Source: Kribbella solani (GTDB lineage Bacteria > Actinomycetota > Actinomycetes > Propionibacteriales > Kribbellaceae). Taken from it: a stretch of 64,000 nucleotides of DNA. Below the pieces are notes generated by a model, which saw nothing but the letters and a program-made list of their open reading frames with translations, ran no database searches and had not been told where the DNA came from. This document shows, in pieces, positions 10,146-18,441 of the stretch (position 1 is its first letter; every line of letters begins with the position of its first letter). The position numbers and the translations under genes are program-made. The DNA is taken from NCBI RefSeq assembly GCF_014205295.1, contig NZ_JACHNF010000001.1:1116001-1180000 (forward strand), given 5' to 3'.

Positions 10146-11231
10146 ATGTCTGACCGCAGCTACCGGATCGCGATCGTCGGCACCGGCGGGATCGCCGGAT
10201 CGCATGCCCGGGCCGTCCAGTCCCTGCCGGAGCGGGCCGAGCTGGTCGCGGCCGTCGACGTGGACCTCGGCCGCGCGAAGGAGTTCGCCGCCCGCTGGGA
10301 CATCCCCGCCACGTACCCGGACCTGACTGCTCTGCTCGCCGCGGAGCAGGTGGATCTGGTCCATCTGTGTACGCCGCCGAGCTCGCACGTACCGCTCGCG
10401 GTGGAGTGCCTCGCCGCGGACGTCGACGTGTACCTGGAGAAGCCGCCCACGCTCTCACTCGACGAACTCGACACCTTGCTGGCGGCCGAGCAGAAGTCCG
10501 CCGCGCAGGTGGCATGCGTCTTCCAGCACCGGTTCGGCTCCGGCGCGGTCCGGCTGCGTACGTTGCTCGCGGACGGCGTACTCGGGCGGCCGTTGGTTGC
10601 CTTGTGCAACACGGTTTGGTACCGCGATGACGAGTACTTCGCGGTGCCCTGGCGCGGGACCTTCGATGTGGAGGGCGGTGGTCCGACGATGGGGCACGGG
10701 ATTCATCAGTACGACCTGCTGCTGTCGATCCTGGGTCCGTGGCAGAAGGTGACCGCGTTCGCGGCGCGGCAGGCGCGGCCGACGCAGACCGAGGACGTGT
10801 CGATGGCGCTCGTGACCTTCGAGAACGGCGCGGTCGCGTCGATCGTCAACTCGCTCGTGTCGCCCCGGCAGACCTCGTCGCTGCGCTTCGACTGCGAGTA
10901 CGCGACGGTCGAGCTGGAGCACCTGTACGGCTACCAGAACCCCGACTGGACGATCACGCCCGCGCCGGGCCACGACGAGGTCGCGACGGCCTGGTCGACC
11001 GATCTGCCCGACGTGGCGAGCGGCCACTCGGCACAACTGGCGGCGATCCTGGACGCCAAGGCAGCGGGTACTCCGGCGCCGGTCGCTCTTGCCGAGGCCA
11101 GGAATACGATCGAGCTGGCGGCGGCCATCTACGCGTCAGCGTTCACCGACCAGCCGATCCGCCGCGGCGACCTCGCCCCCGGCACCCCGTACGCCCACCG
11201 GATGGGCGGTCCGGGAGCTCCCTGGAGCTAG
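10146..11231 (+). CDS. Gfo/Idh/MocA family oxidoreductase
   Basis: 361 aa. The N-terminal Rossmann motif IAIVGTGGIAGSHARAV is followed by the EKPPTLSLDELDTLL loop with the conserved EKP lysine. The C-terminal alpha/beta domain includes GGGPTMGHGIHQYDLLLSILG, carrying the family's active-site His. Members oxidise or reduce sugar or inositol derivatives with NAD(P). The substrate is unknown. The ribosome site GGAAAGGG lies inside a short palindrome (GGAAAG-GG-CTTTCC) just before the ATG. The 3' end overlaps the convergent helR-like gene by 96 nt. Confidence 0.87.
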   Translation: MSDRSYRIAIVGTGGIAGSHARAVQSLPERAELVAAVDVDLGRAKEFAARWDIPATYPDLTALLAAEQVDLVHLCTPPSSHVPLAVECLAADVDVYLEKPPTLSLDELDTLLAAEQKSAAQVACVFQHRFGSGAVRLRTLLADGVLGRPLVALCNTVWYRDDEYFAVPWRGTFDVEGGGPTMGHGIHQYDLLLSILGPWQKVTAFAARQARPTQTEDVSMALVTFENGAVASIVNSLVSPRQTSSLRFDCEYATVELEHLYGYQNPDWTITPAPGHDEVATAWSTDLPDVASGHSAQLAAILDAKAAGTPAPVALAEARNTIELAAAIYASAFTDQPIRRGDLAPGTPYAHRMGGPGAPWS

Positions 11232-13223
11232 TGCGCCGTGTCGGACTAGCTCGTCCGGCAGCGGCCGGCTGTGTACGACGTCCAGTCGCGACACCGCCCG
11301 AGTGAGCACGACGTACAAGCGGTTCAGCCCGCGTGGTTCGGCGGCGATGATCTCGGCGGGCTCGATCACGATCACGTGGTCGTACTCGAGGCCCTTCGCG
11401 AGCGTCGCCGGGACGGCGGCGACCCGGCCGTCGTCCTCCGGGGCAGACACCTCGATGCCGGCTGCTTTGAGCGCGTCGGTCAGCGCCGGGAGCTGGTGGT
11501 CGGCGGCGATGACCCCGATCGATCCCTCAGAGCCGAGCGCGTCCTGGACGGCGGTCACGCAGGCGACGGCGAGGTCGTCGGCCCGCGTGATCGTCAGCCG
11601 CCCGTCGGAGCGGAACGATCTGGTCGGCGGGACGTCGACGTGGAGCGCGGTGAGCAGCCGGTTCGCCAGCTCGACAACGGTCGCCGGGACGCGGTATCCG
11701 GTGCTCAGGGCAACAATCTCCGCGGCCGGTTTGCCGAAGTGCGTGAGCTGCGCACGCCAGTCGGTGGCGGCCCATGGCGTCGTGCCCTGGGCCAGGTCGC
11801 CGAGGATGGTGATCGAGCTGTGCTCGCTGCGCCGGGTGATCGCGCGGCACTGCATGGGGGAGAGGTCCTGTGCTTCGTCCACGATCACGTGGCCGTACGT
11901 CGCGCCGCGCTCCAGGAGTGCGCTGATTTCGTCGAGCAGTACCGCATCCGCCGCGGTCCAGCGCGCGCTCTTCGCCTTGCGCGGTCGCGACCAGCTGATC
12001 GCCCGCTGTTCGTCCTCGGACAACAGGCCGGCCGCCGCAGCCGCAAGTTGATCGGCGTCGCTGAGCAGTTCGGCCAGTAGCTCGTCGGCCTTGAGGTTCG
12101 GCCAGACCGCGTCCACCTGCGGTGCCACCGCCCGCGCCATCCGGCGGAGCCAGGCGCCGTTGCAGTTCTGCCCGCGAGACTCGGCCTGCCGCTGCAGCGC
12201 GGCGACCACCCGTGCGATCACTCGCTCGCGTCCGGTCAGGTACGACGTCGCGTCGGCCTCCGCTTCGCTGACCATCTCGGCGAACTCGTGCTGGTTGACC
12301 CGCCACTTGTACGACTGGTCGCTCGCGACAACTGGCTGTCCCGGCCGGCCGATCCGCGCGTACACGGCGTTCCGGAGGACCTCGGCCATCCGTATGTCGT
12401 GCTTGACCACGGCACCCGCCGGCTCGTCGGTCGCGCGGACGTCGCGATCCAGTAGCTGCTCGATCGTGGTCTGCTCGACGTCCACCTCGCCGAGTGTCGG
12501 GAGTACGGCCGAGATGTAGTGCAGGAAGGCGCGGTTCGGGCCGAGGACGAGGACGCCGTTGCGCTGCAACCGGGATCTGTACGCGTACAGGAGGAATGCC
12601 GCGCGATGCAGGCCGACCGCGGTTTTGCCGGTTCCGGGCGCGCCCTGGATGCAGACCGAGGTGTCGAGCCCGGTCCGTACCAGCGTGTCCTGCTCGGGCT
12701 GAATGGTCGCGACGATGTCCCGCATCGGGCCGACGCGGGCGCGCTCGATCTCGCGCCGGACCAGCTCGCCGGTCGCGGACGGTACGCCGGTACGCAGGTG
12801 CTCGTCCTCGAAACTGGTCAGCGTGTTGGCGGACCAGCCGAACCGGCGCCGGGTGTCGATCCCGCGCGGCCGCACGTCGGAGGCCTGGTAGAAGGTCGCC
12901 GACACCGGAGCTCGCCAGTCGATCACCATCGGCGGGCGGCCGATCGCGTCCGCGATGTGCCGGCGGCCGAGGTAGTAGGTCTGGCGGCTGTGCTCACCGG
13001 CGTCCGCGCCGTAGCTGATCAGCCCGAAGAACGGCGGGTTGTCGCCTTCCTCGGCCAGGTCCCGGGCGAGCGTCTTCAGGCAGAAGCCGAGGCTCTCGGC
13101 GGTGAAGCGGTCGCCCCAGGTGTACTCGCCGACCGCCACGTTCTCCCGCGCGCCGGTGACCATTCGCCGCAACGCCGCCCGGCACTCGTCGGCGTACGCC
13201 CGCTCGGCGTCGATGTCTCGCAT
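11136..13223 (-). CDS. helR: HelR/HelD-like RNA polymerase recycling ATPase (UvrD-like superfamily 1)
   Basis: 695 aa. The N-terminal coiled-coil arm is followed by YYLGRRHIAD and PMVIDWRAPVSATFYQA, typical of the HelD group. Walker A (IQGAPGTGKTAVGLHR) lies near residue 200 and Walker B (HVIVDEAQDLSPMQ) near 445. A C-terminal SF1 domain contains GYRVPATVVELANRLL and AKGLEYDHVIV. HelD proteins release stalled RNA polymerase, and the actinobacterial HelR form can confer rifamycin tolerance. No rifamycin-associated element is visible upstream; instead a TetR-type palindrome and a divergent tetR gene are present. The symbol is by family resemblance. Confidence 0.78.
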   Translation of the reverse strand: MRDIDAERAYADECRAALRRMVTGARENVAVGEYTWGDRFTAESLGFCLKTLARDLAEEGDNPPFFGLISYGADAGEHSRQTYYLGRRHIADAIGRPPMVIDWRAPVSATFYQASDVRPRGIDTRRRFGWSANTLTSFEDEHLRTGVPSATGELVRREIERARVGPMRDIVATIQPEQDTLVRTGLDTSVCIQGAPGTGKTAVGLHRAAFLLYAYRSRLQRNGVLVLGPNRAFLHYISAVLPTLGEVDVEQTTIEQLLDRDVRATDEPAGAVVKHDIRMAEVLRNAVYARIGRPGQPVVASDQSYKWRVNQHEFAEMVSEAEADATSYLTGRERVIARVVAALQRQAESRGQNCNGAWLRRMARAVAPQVDAVWPNLKADELLAELLSDADQLAAAAAGLLSEDEQRAISWSRPRKAKSARWTAADAVLLDEISALLERGATYGHVIVDEAQDLSPMQCRAITRRSEHSSITILGDLAQGTTPWAATDWRAQLTHFGKPAAEIVALSTGYRVPATVVELANRLLTALHVDVPPTRSFRSDGRLTITRADDLAVACVTAVQDALGSEGSIGVIAADHQLPALTDALKAAGIEVSAPEDDGRVAAVPATLAKGLEYDHVIVIEPAEIIAAEPRGLNRLYVVLTRAVSRLDVVHSRPLPDELVRHGALAPGSSRTAHPVGVRGAGGEVAAADRLVGER

Positions 13224-13235
13224 TGTTCTCCTTCG

Positions 13236-13260
13236 AAAAGATTAACTCGGTCAATCTTTT
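13236..13260. promoter_or_regulatory. TetR-type operator between helR and tetR
   Basis: A 25-bp imperfect palindrome with 8-bp perfect outer arms AAAAGATT / AATCTTTT and inner AC...GT steps typical of TetR operators. It fills the 57-bp divergent region and overlaps where both promoters must lie. On the plus strand TAGGTT (13264-13269) is a possible -10 for a near-leaderless tetR transcript. Confidence 0.65.
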
Positions 13261-13280
13261 GCCTAGGTTAACATGTCTCC

Positions 13281-13874
13281 GTGACCGGACTTCGCGAGCG
13301 CAAGAAGCAGCAGACGTACGACGCGCTGTCCCAGGCGGCGATCGAACTTTTCCTCGAGCACGGCTTTGATCAGGTTGCCGTCGCGGACATCGCGGCGGCG
13401 GCCGACGTGTCCAAGCCGACGCTGTTCAAGTACTTCCCGACCAAAGAAGACCTGGTCATGCACCGGATCGCGGATCACCGGCAGGAGGCGGCCCGGATCG
13501 TCGCGGCCGCCTCCGGGCCGCCGGTGCGCGCGCTCCGGGAGCACTTCCTCGCCGGACTCGCCGATCGCGAGCCGACGACCGGGCTGAACGACCGACCGCA
13601 GGTGCTCGCGTACTACCGCCTCGTCTTCACCACGCCGGCCCTCGCGACCCGGCTGCGTCAGTTCATGGACGCCGACGAGCGCGCGCTGGCCGGCGTACTG
13701 GGTGACGTCCTGGGTGTCGATCTGGAAGCGGAGTTGCTGGCCGCGGAGGTGCTGTCGGCGCAACGCATCCTGGCGTACCGGAACTGGCTCACGATCTCCG
13801 GTGGACAGTCCGCGACCGCCCGGTACGCCGCGGCTGTGGCGGAAGCCGAGACCGCCTTCGCCCGGCTAGGGTGA
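13281..13874 (+). CDS. TetR family transcriptional regulator
   Basis: 197 aa. The N-terminal DNA-binding domain is standard: [21 protein letters not shown], then [31 protein letters not shown], with the HTH near residues 28-47. The C-terminal ligand domain is variable. It is divergent from the helR-like gene with the palindrome 13236-13260 between them, so it probably represses itself and helR. No Shine-Dalgarno sequence precedes the GTG, consistent with a leaderless mRNA. The stop overlaps the aroQ start by 4 nt. Confidence 0.88.
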   Translation: MTGLRERKKQQTYDALSQAAIELFLEHGFDQVAVADIAAAADVSKPTLFKYFPTKEDLVMHRIADHRQEAARIVAAASGPPVRALREHFLAGLADREPTTGLNDRPQVLAYYRLVFTTPALATRLRQFMDADERALAGVLGDVLGVDLEAELLAAEVLSAQRILAYRNWLTISGGQSATARYAAAVAEAETAFARLG

Positions 13875-14326
13875 GTGCCGTGACGGATGCGAGCAGGCGA
13901 GTGCTGGTGCTGAACGGGCCGAACCTCGGGCGGCTGGGGTCGCGGGAACCGGAGAAGTACGGCACCACCACCTTCGCCGAGCTGGTCGGCGTGTGTGAGA
14001 AGACCGGCGCCGAGCTCGGATTCGAGGTCGAGGTGCGGCAGACCGACGACGAGGCGGAGCTGGTCGGCTGGCTGCACGAGGCGGCCGACGGCAGTACGCC
14101 GGTCGTACTCAATCCGGCGGCGTTCACGCACTACTCGTACGCGCTGCGGGATGCGATCGCGCAGCGGACCGCTCCGCTGATCGAGATCCACCTGACGAAC
14201 CCGGCGACCCGTGAGGAGTTCCGGCACACCAGCGTGGTCGCCGGAGTCGCGACTGGAACGATCGCCGGCTTCGGCCTCGACTCGTACCGGCTCGCGCTCC
14301 GCGCACTCGTCAGCCTGGAGTCATAA
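13871..14326 (+). CDS. aroQ: 3-Dehydroquinate dehydratase, type II
   Basis: Dehydrates 3-dehydroquinate to 3-dehydroshikimate, step 3 of the shikimate pathway. 151 aa from the GTG at 13871; a GTG at 13880 is an equal alternative. The active-site lid [22 protein letters not shown] holds the catalytic Tyr and Arg. [15 protein letters not shown] has the catalytic His, and EIHLTN and FRHTSV bind substrate. It starts within the tetR stop, so aroQ is co-transcribed with a regulator rather than with the other aro genes. Confidence 0.95.
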   Translation: MSAVTDASRRVLVLNGPNLGRLGSREPEKYGTTTFAELVGVCEKTGAELGFEVEVRQTDDEAELVGWLHEAADGSTPVVLNPAAFTHYSYALRDAIAQRTAPLIEIHLTNPATREEFRHTSVVAGVATGTIAGFGLDSYRLALRALVSLES

Positions 14327-14332
14327 CAAACC

Positions 14333-14346
14333 TGCCCTTTCGGGCA
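14333..14346 (+). terminator. Short hairpin after aroQ
   Basis: TGCCC-TTTC-GGGCA is a perfect 5-bp stem with a 4-nt loop, 6 nt after the aroQ stop and 10 nt before the next ATG. There is no U-tract. It could be a weak terminator or a structure in the 5' leader of the LuxR-type gene. Confidence 0.35.
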
Positions 14347-14356
14347 TCGAGTAGGT

Positions 14357-15004
14357 ATGACGGAACAACGCATACCGGTCTGGGTGAAGGCGCTGGACCC
14401 GCTGTCGCAGTTCGGGTTGGTCCACACGCTCCGGGTACGGCCGGAGGTCTGCCTGCTCAGTGACGACGAGCTGGACGTACTGGTGTCGCGGCGCACTGCT
14501 CCGCCGGTGGTGGCGTTGGTCGCTGTCGATGCGCTGGATACCGGTGCGGTCCAGGTACTGCGCGAGGTGGCGCACCGCGGCTGCCAACGCACCGTGCTGA
14601 TCGGAGGCGCGATTGACGATGACGCGCTGCTCGGTGCGGTCGACCTGGGCGTGTCCGGCGTACTGCGGCGGGCGGACGCGACACCTGATCGGGTGGTGCG
14701 CCTGGTGCAAGCTGCTGCGACTAATGACGGCAGTCTGCCGCCCATGCTGCTTGGTCGGCTGCTGGGGAATGTAACGCGTCTGCCGGTGCAGCGGTCGACA
14801 CAATCAGGGCAGTCCGTCCTGTCCGACCGGGAGACACAAGTGCTTCGGCTTGTTGCTGATGGCAAAGACACCCAGGAGATCGCCCGCACGCTGTCGTACT
14901 CGGAGCGCACCGTCAAGAACGTCCTGCACGACGTGACCAGCCGTCTGCAACTACGAAACCGCTCGCACGCAGTCGCGTACGCCCTGCGGCAAGGGTTCAT
15001 CTAG
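14357..15004 (+). CDS. LuxR-type regulator with degenerate receiver domain
   Basis: 215 aa. Residues 1 to about 115 resemble a response-regulator receiver (VWVKALDPLSQFGLVHTL... VVALVAVDALD... GVSGVLRR). The N-terminal acidic pair is reduced and a clear phospho-acceptor context is lacking, so it may be an atypical receiver. The C-terminal HTH (LSDRETQVLRLVADGKDTQEIARTLSYSERTVKNVLHDV, written here in two parts: LSDRETQVLRLVADGK and TQEIARTLSYSERTVKN) is a clear GerE/NarL domain. No sensor kinase is adjacent. The 3' end overlaps the convergent transporter by 54 nt. Confidence 0.8.
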   Translation: MTEQRIPVWVKALDPLSQFGLVHTLRVRPEVCLLSDDELDVLVSRRTAPPVVALVAVDALDTGAVQVLREVAHRGCQRTVLIGGAIDDDALLGAVDLGVSGVLRRADATPDRVVRLVQAAATNDGSLPPMLLGRLLGNVTRLPVQRSTQSGQSVLSDRETQVLRLVADGKDTQEIARTLSYSERTVKNVLHDVTSRLQLRNRSHAVAYALRQGFI

Positions 15005-15862
15005 CACCCGCCGGCGGCGGAGCTGGGCTGATACCAGCGCCGCCAGGACGATCAGGCCGCCCACGGCCTGTAGGGCGGTCAAGTGCTGGTTGAGTACCAG
15101 CCAGCCGAGTGTGGTCGCGACGACCGGGCTGAGCAGGCCCAGGAAGGTCACCTCAGTGGGGGCGAGCTCCCGGAGCCCGCGGAACCACAGGGCGTACGCG
15201 ACGGCTGAGCCGAAGAGCGCCAGGTGCGAGTAGCCGGCCAGGTTCCGCAGTGTGAGTGTGGGGATGCCGCCCTCGACCAAGAACGCGACTGGGATCAGTA
15301 CGAGACCACCGGCGACCAGCTGCCAGCCAGTGGTTGCCAGCAGGGGAGCAGGTGACGTCCAGCGCTTGCTGAGTACGACGCCGAACGCCATCACGGCCGC
15401 ACCACCTACGGCAGCGAGTACGCCCCACGTGTCGAGCTGGGCGGTTGCACGAAGCACTAGGAGGCCCACACCGAAGACACCGGCCAAAGCGGTGAGGATG
15501 GTGCGTACGGAGAGGCGCTGGCGGAGCAGTCCGGCCGAGAGAAGAGCAACCAGCAGCGGCTGGATCGCACCGACTGTTGCAGCGACCCCACCGGGCAACC
15601 GGTACGCGCCGACGAACAGCAGGGCGTTGAAGGCGCCGATGTTGAGGGTGCCGAGGACCAGCGAGCGCCACCACCAGCTACCCCGCGGTAGGACTCGCGT
15701 GATCGCGACCAGCAGGAGACCGGCCGGCAACGCGCGGAGCAGCGCGGCCAGCAGGGGACGGTGTGGCGGGAGGAGCTCGGTGGTGACCAGGTAGGTCGTC
15801 CCCCAGAACATCGGCGCGATGGCCGTTGCCAGCAGGAGGATGAAGCGGCGGTTGCTTAGCAC
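14951..15862 (-). CDS. EamA (DMT) family transporter
   Basis: 303 aa with about ten hydrophobic segments in two EamA repeats: the first begins ATAIAPMFWGTTYLV, the second ends TEVTFLGLLSPVVATTLGWL. Such proteins export or import small metabolites across the cytoplasmic membrane; the substrate is unknown. The GTG start has no Shine-Dalgarno site. On the minus strand TTGAAA, 17 nt and TAGTTT precede the GTG by about 6 nt, predicting a leaderless transcript. It is divergent from a MarR gene that probably controls it. Confidence 0.85.
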   Translation of the reverse strand: MLSNRRFILLLATAIAPMFWGTTYLVTTELLPPHRPLLAALLRALPAGLLLVAITRVLPRGSWWWRSLVLGTLNIGAFNALLFVGAYRLPGGVAATVGAIQPLLVALLSAGLLRQRLSVRTILTALAGVFGVGLLVLRATAQLDTWGVLAAVGGAAVMAFGVVLSKRWTSPAPLLATTGWQLVAGGLVLIPVAFLVEGGIPTLTLRNLAGYSHLALFGSAVAYALWFRGLRELAPTEVTFLGLLSPVVATTLGWLVLNQHLTALQAVGGLIVLAALVSAQLRRRRVLDEPLPQGVRDCVRAVS

Positions 15863-15936
15863 TAAGACAAACTATCTCACCGCTAAGTAAGTTTCAAATC
15901 TCTCATCGCTAAGCAATCTCGCGGTAGGGTGGGTGG
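15852..15936. promoter_or_regulatory. MarR-type operator region with repeated CTAAG half-sites and two leaderless promoters
   Basis: The region contains TTGCTTAGC (15852-15860), CTAAG at 15862, CGCTAAGTAAG (15881-15891) and GCTAAGCAA (15908-15916). TTGCTTAGC and GCTAAGCAA are exact inverted repeats. The minus promoter (TTGAAA/TAGTTT) lies among them. TAGGGT (15925-15930) is a -10 placed so that transcription would begin at the marR ATG. Confidence 0.6.
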
Positions 15937-16434
15937 ATGGCAGATCACGTCGATCTGGTGCTCGAGCAGTGGCGCGAGCGGCGGCCCGATCTCGACGCCT
16001 CCCCGATGGGGGTGATCGGGCGGATGAGCCGGCTCGGCGCGCTCTTCGACGCCGAGCTGCGGCGCAACTTCGCGAAGCACGACCTGGACCGCGCGTCCTT
16101 CGACGTGCTCGCGACCCTGCGGCGCAGCAACCCCGAGCACAGCCTGACGCCGGCCGGTCTGATGCACTCCTCGATGGTCACCTCGGGCGCGATCAGCCAG
16201 CGGCTCGATCGGCTGGAGGCGCGTGGACTGGTCACACGGGCGCCCAGCGAAACCGACCGCCGCGGCGTACGGGTCACTCTGACAGCGGAGGGCCTGCAGC
16301 TGATCGACAAGGTGCTACCCACCCATGTGGACACCGAGGATCAGCTACTGGCCGGCCTGTCCACGGCAGAGCGAGAGCAACTGGCGGGTCTGTTGAGAAG
16401 CCTGCTGGAGTCGCTCGGAGACAAGCGGGGCTGA
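15937..16434 (+). CDS. MarR family transcriptional regulator
   Basis: 165 aa with a winged helix: FDVLATLRRSNPEHSLTPAGL, then SGAISQRLDRLEARGLVTRAP (recognition helix and turn) and the wing SETDRRGVRVTLTAEG. Divergent from the EamA exporter, with symmetric half-sites between. MarR proteins usually derepress an exporter on binding its substrate. The ATG directly follows a TAGGGT -10, so the mRNA is probably leaderless. Confidence 0.9.
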   Translation: MADHVDLVLEQWRERRPDLDASPMGVIGRMSRLGALFDAELRRNFAKHDLDRASFDVLATLRRSNPEHSLTPAGLMHSSMVTSGAISQRLDRLEARGLVTRAPSETDRRGVRVTLTAEGLQLIDKVLPTHVDTEDQLLAGLSTAEREQLAGLLRSLLESLGDKRG

Positions 16435-16440
16435 GCTGCC

Positions 16441-17604
16441 ATGGGACCGGGTGACGACTCGCGGCAAGCGGCGTCGTTGCGAGCGGCCCTGATCCGGCAT
16501 CTGCTCGCGGAGGGCACCCTGCACGATGAGCGGGTCGCTGCCGCGTTCCAGGCGGTGCCTCGGCATCTGTTCGTTCCGCAGGCGCCGTTGGACGTCGCGT
16601 ACGCCGATGACGTGGTGCTGATGAAGCGGGACGAGACCGGTGCCGTGATCAGCTCGGTGTCTCAGCCGAGCATCATGGCGCTGATGCTGGAGCAGGCCGC
16701 GATCCGGCCCGGCGATCGCGTACTGGAGATCGGCTCGGGTGGTTACAACGCCGCGCTGCTCCGTGAGCTGGCTGGTCCGGACGGCGCGGTGACCACCGTC
16801 GACATCGACCCGGAGGTGACGGACCGGGCGCGGGCATCCCTCGACGAGGCGGGGTACGGCGACGTACGCGTCGTGCGGGCCGATGGTGCGTACGGAGATC
16901 CGGCCGGCGCTCCGTACGACCGGATCGTGGTGACAGTGACCGCGTGGGACATCGCGTCCGCGTGGTTGCGCCAACTCCGGCCGGACGGTCGCATCGTCGT
17001 ACCGCTGCGGTTGCGGGCGCAGACGCGGTCGATCGCGTTCGACCGGGTCGGTGCGCATCTGGAGAGCCGGTCCACGACGCTGTGTGGATTCGTCAGCATG
17101 CAGGGCGCCGGTGCGCATTACGAGCGGACCAGTCCGTTCGCGGAGACCGGTCTGACGTACGACGAGGACCAGGAGCACGAGCCACGCCCGCCGGAGGAGG
17201 TACTGAAGCTGCCGCCGAAGCGGATGCCGTCAGGAGTGCACGTGGGTCGCGAGGAGCCTTTGCTCGACCTGTACCTCTGGCTGGCAAGCACCCTGCCCGG
17301 GTACTGCGTGATGACCGGAGGGGAGTGGTCGTGGGTTGCTGCGGCGACTACCGCGGACAGTCTGGTCTACCTGACTACCCGCGGCCGTCCGGGCGACCTA
17401 CGGGTTGAGCTGGTGTGTGTAGGGCATGGGGCAGGTGCTGGTCGACTGGCGGACCAGATGCTGGCGCAGGTGCGGCTGTGGGACCGGCGGTTGAGGCACG
17501 GCGCTGGACCGGGGTTTCAGGTGCATGCGGTTGGAGCTGCGTTGCCACCGGGGTTTCACGTCGCTCGGCGGGACAGCTGCCTCACTGTGACTTGGGCGGA
17601 GTAG
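16441..17604 (+). CDS. PIMT-like S-adenosylmethionine methyltransferase (FxLD-system type)
   Basis: 387 aa. Residues about 10-215 form a protein-L-isoaspartate methyltransferase-like domain: VPRHLFVP, ISSVSQPSIMALMLEQ, and SAM-binding VLEIGSGGYNAALL with VDIDPE. A C-terminal extension of about 170 aa (EEPLLDLYLWLASTLPGY...) matches the FxLD-system methyltransferases linked to lanthipeptides, where it would modify Asp. I found no FxLD precursor or lanthipeptide synthetase in the window, so it is an orphan or a protein-repair enzyme. It lies 6 nt after marR and overlaps the next convergent gene by 23 nt. Confidence 0.7.
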   Translation: MGPGDDSRQAASLRAALIRHLLAEGTLHDERVAAAFQAVPRHLFVPQAPLDVAYADDVVLMKRDETGAVISSVSQPSIMALMLEQAAIRPGDRVLEIGSGGYNAALLRELAGPDGAVTTVDIDPEVTDRARASLDEAGYGDVRVVRADGAYGDPAGAPYDRIVVTVTAWDIASAWLRQLRPDGRIVVPLRLRAQTRSIAFDRVGAHLESRSTTLCGFVSMQGAGAHYERTSPFAETGLTYDEDQEHEPRPPEEVLKLPPKRMPSGVHVGREEPLLDLYLWLASTLPGYCVMTGGEWSWVAAATTADSLVYLTTRGRPGDLRVELVCVGHGAGAGRLADQMLAQVRLWDRRLRHGAGPGFQVHAVGAALPPGFHVARRDSCLTVTWAE

Positions 17605-18325
17605 CGCCTGGACGTGGTGGGTTGCCGACGGTCTGCCAGAGCTCGTCGATGTCGGACCGGTCGTCCGGCTCGGGCTTGTCCACCCAGCCGCTGGCCCAGA
17701 CGTTCTCGTCCCGGTCGTCCAGGTTGAAGATCGACTCCGAGATCGCGGCCGAGCCGATGTACCTGGTGTCGTCCTGGTCGGGTTCCTCGCCGGCCGGCGT
17801 CGCGGCGGCCGGCTTGGCCGTCGGTGCGACCAGCGAACGCGCGTACTCCTGGGCCGCGAGGATGCCGAGGTCCCGCTCGTCGCTCAGCAAGCGGATCGCG
17901 CCGACCTCGTTGCCCGCTTTCATCAGCTCCCGCACCTGGGCGTCCAGATCCTGCTTAGGCCGCGGCAGGTTGTTCTGCGGCGGCACATGTCCCGGCGGCC
18001 GCTGCTGATACTGAACGGGCTGTTGGTACTGCCCCGGCTGTTGGTACTGCACGGGCTGCTGGAACGGAGCAGGCTGATACTGAGCCGGCGGCGCGTACCC
18101 GCCGGGCTGCTGTGGCACACCGGGCTGCTGTGGCGCGGCGGGCTGGGTGAACTGGCCCTGGTGCTGCTGGGGTGGCTGGTTGAGGCCCTGCTGGGCCTGC
18201 AGGCGCTCGATCAGGGCCTGCATCTTCGGGTTCGGCTGACCGTTCGGCCGGGTGGACTTCTGCCGGGCCTTGGTGATCAGGCTGACCACGATCATCACCA
18301 CGACGAAGATCACGAACTCCGTCAT
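17582..18325 (-). CDS. Single-pass membrane protein with Pro/Gln-rich region, unknown function
   Basis: 247 aa. Residues 3-17 (EFVIFVVVMIVVSLI) form one N-terminal membrane segment. A basic stretch and a helix (KMQALIERLQAQQG) follow, then about 80 residues rich in Gln, Pro and Tyr with repeated PVQYQQPGQYQQ units. A C-terminal soluble part (QDLDAQVRELMKAGNEVGAIRLLSDE...) resembles short helical repeats and ends acidic. No family is named. The ATG is preceded by GGGAGGCG; TAGGCT on the minus strand (18373-18368) is a possible -10. Confidence 0.7.
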   Translation of the reverse strand: MTEFVIFVVVMIVVSLITKARQKSTRPNGQPNPKMQALIERLQAQQGLNQPPQQHQGQFTQPAAPQQPGVPQQPGGYAPPAQYQPAPFQQPVQYQQPGQYQQPVQYQQRPPGHVPPQNNLPRPKQDLDAQVRELMKAGNEVGAIRLLSDERDLGILAAQEYARSLVAPTAKPAAATPAGEEPDQDDTRYIGSAAISESIFNLDDRDENVWASGWVDKPEPDDRSDIDELWQTVGNPPRPGATPPKSQ

Positions 18326-18427
18326 CGTTCGCCTCCCGGGGCCTCGGTGGACGGGTCTGAGGTGTCAGCCTACGGGCCGCCGGGTCAGCTGTCCCGGAGC
18401 GAATCGGAGGAACGGGCCTCCGGCCGC

Positions 18428-18433
18428 TACAAT
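18428..18433 (+). promoter_or_regulatory. Candidate -10 (TACAAT) for efp
   Basis: TACAAT is close to the sigma-70 consensus. No good -35 is seen 16-18 nt upstream. Transcription would start near 18440, exactly at the foot of the hairpin, giving a leader of about 200 nt made up mostly of that hairpin. Confidence 0.5.
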
Positions 18434-18441
18434 CTCGTGTA

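Noticed and set aside
11136-11231. Frameshift at the 96-nt overlap of the Gfo/Idh and helR-like genes
   Set aside because: Both proteins keep sensible C-termini, and overlapping convergent ends are common in this window.
16441-17604. A lanthipeptide (FxLD) gene cluster
   Set aside because: No precursor peptide, synthetase or peptidase was found next to the methyltransferase.
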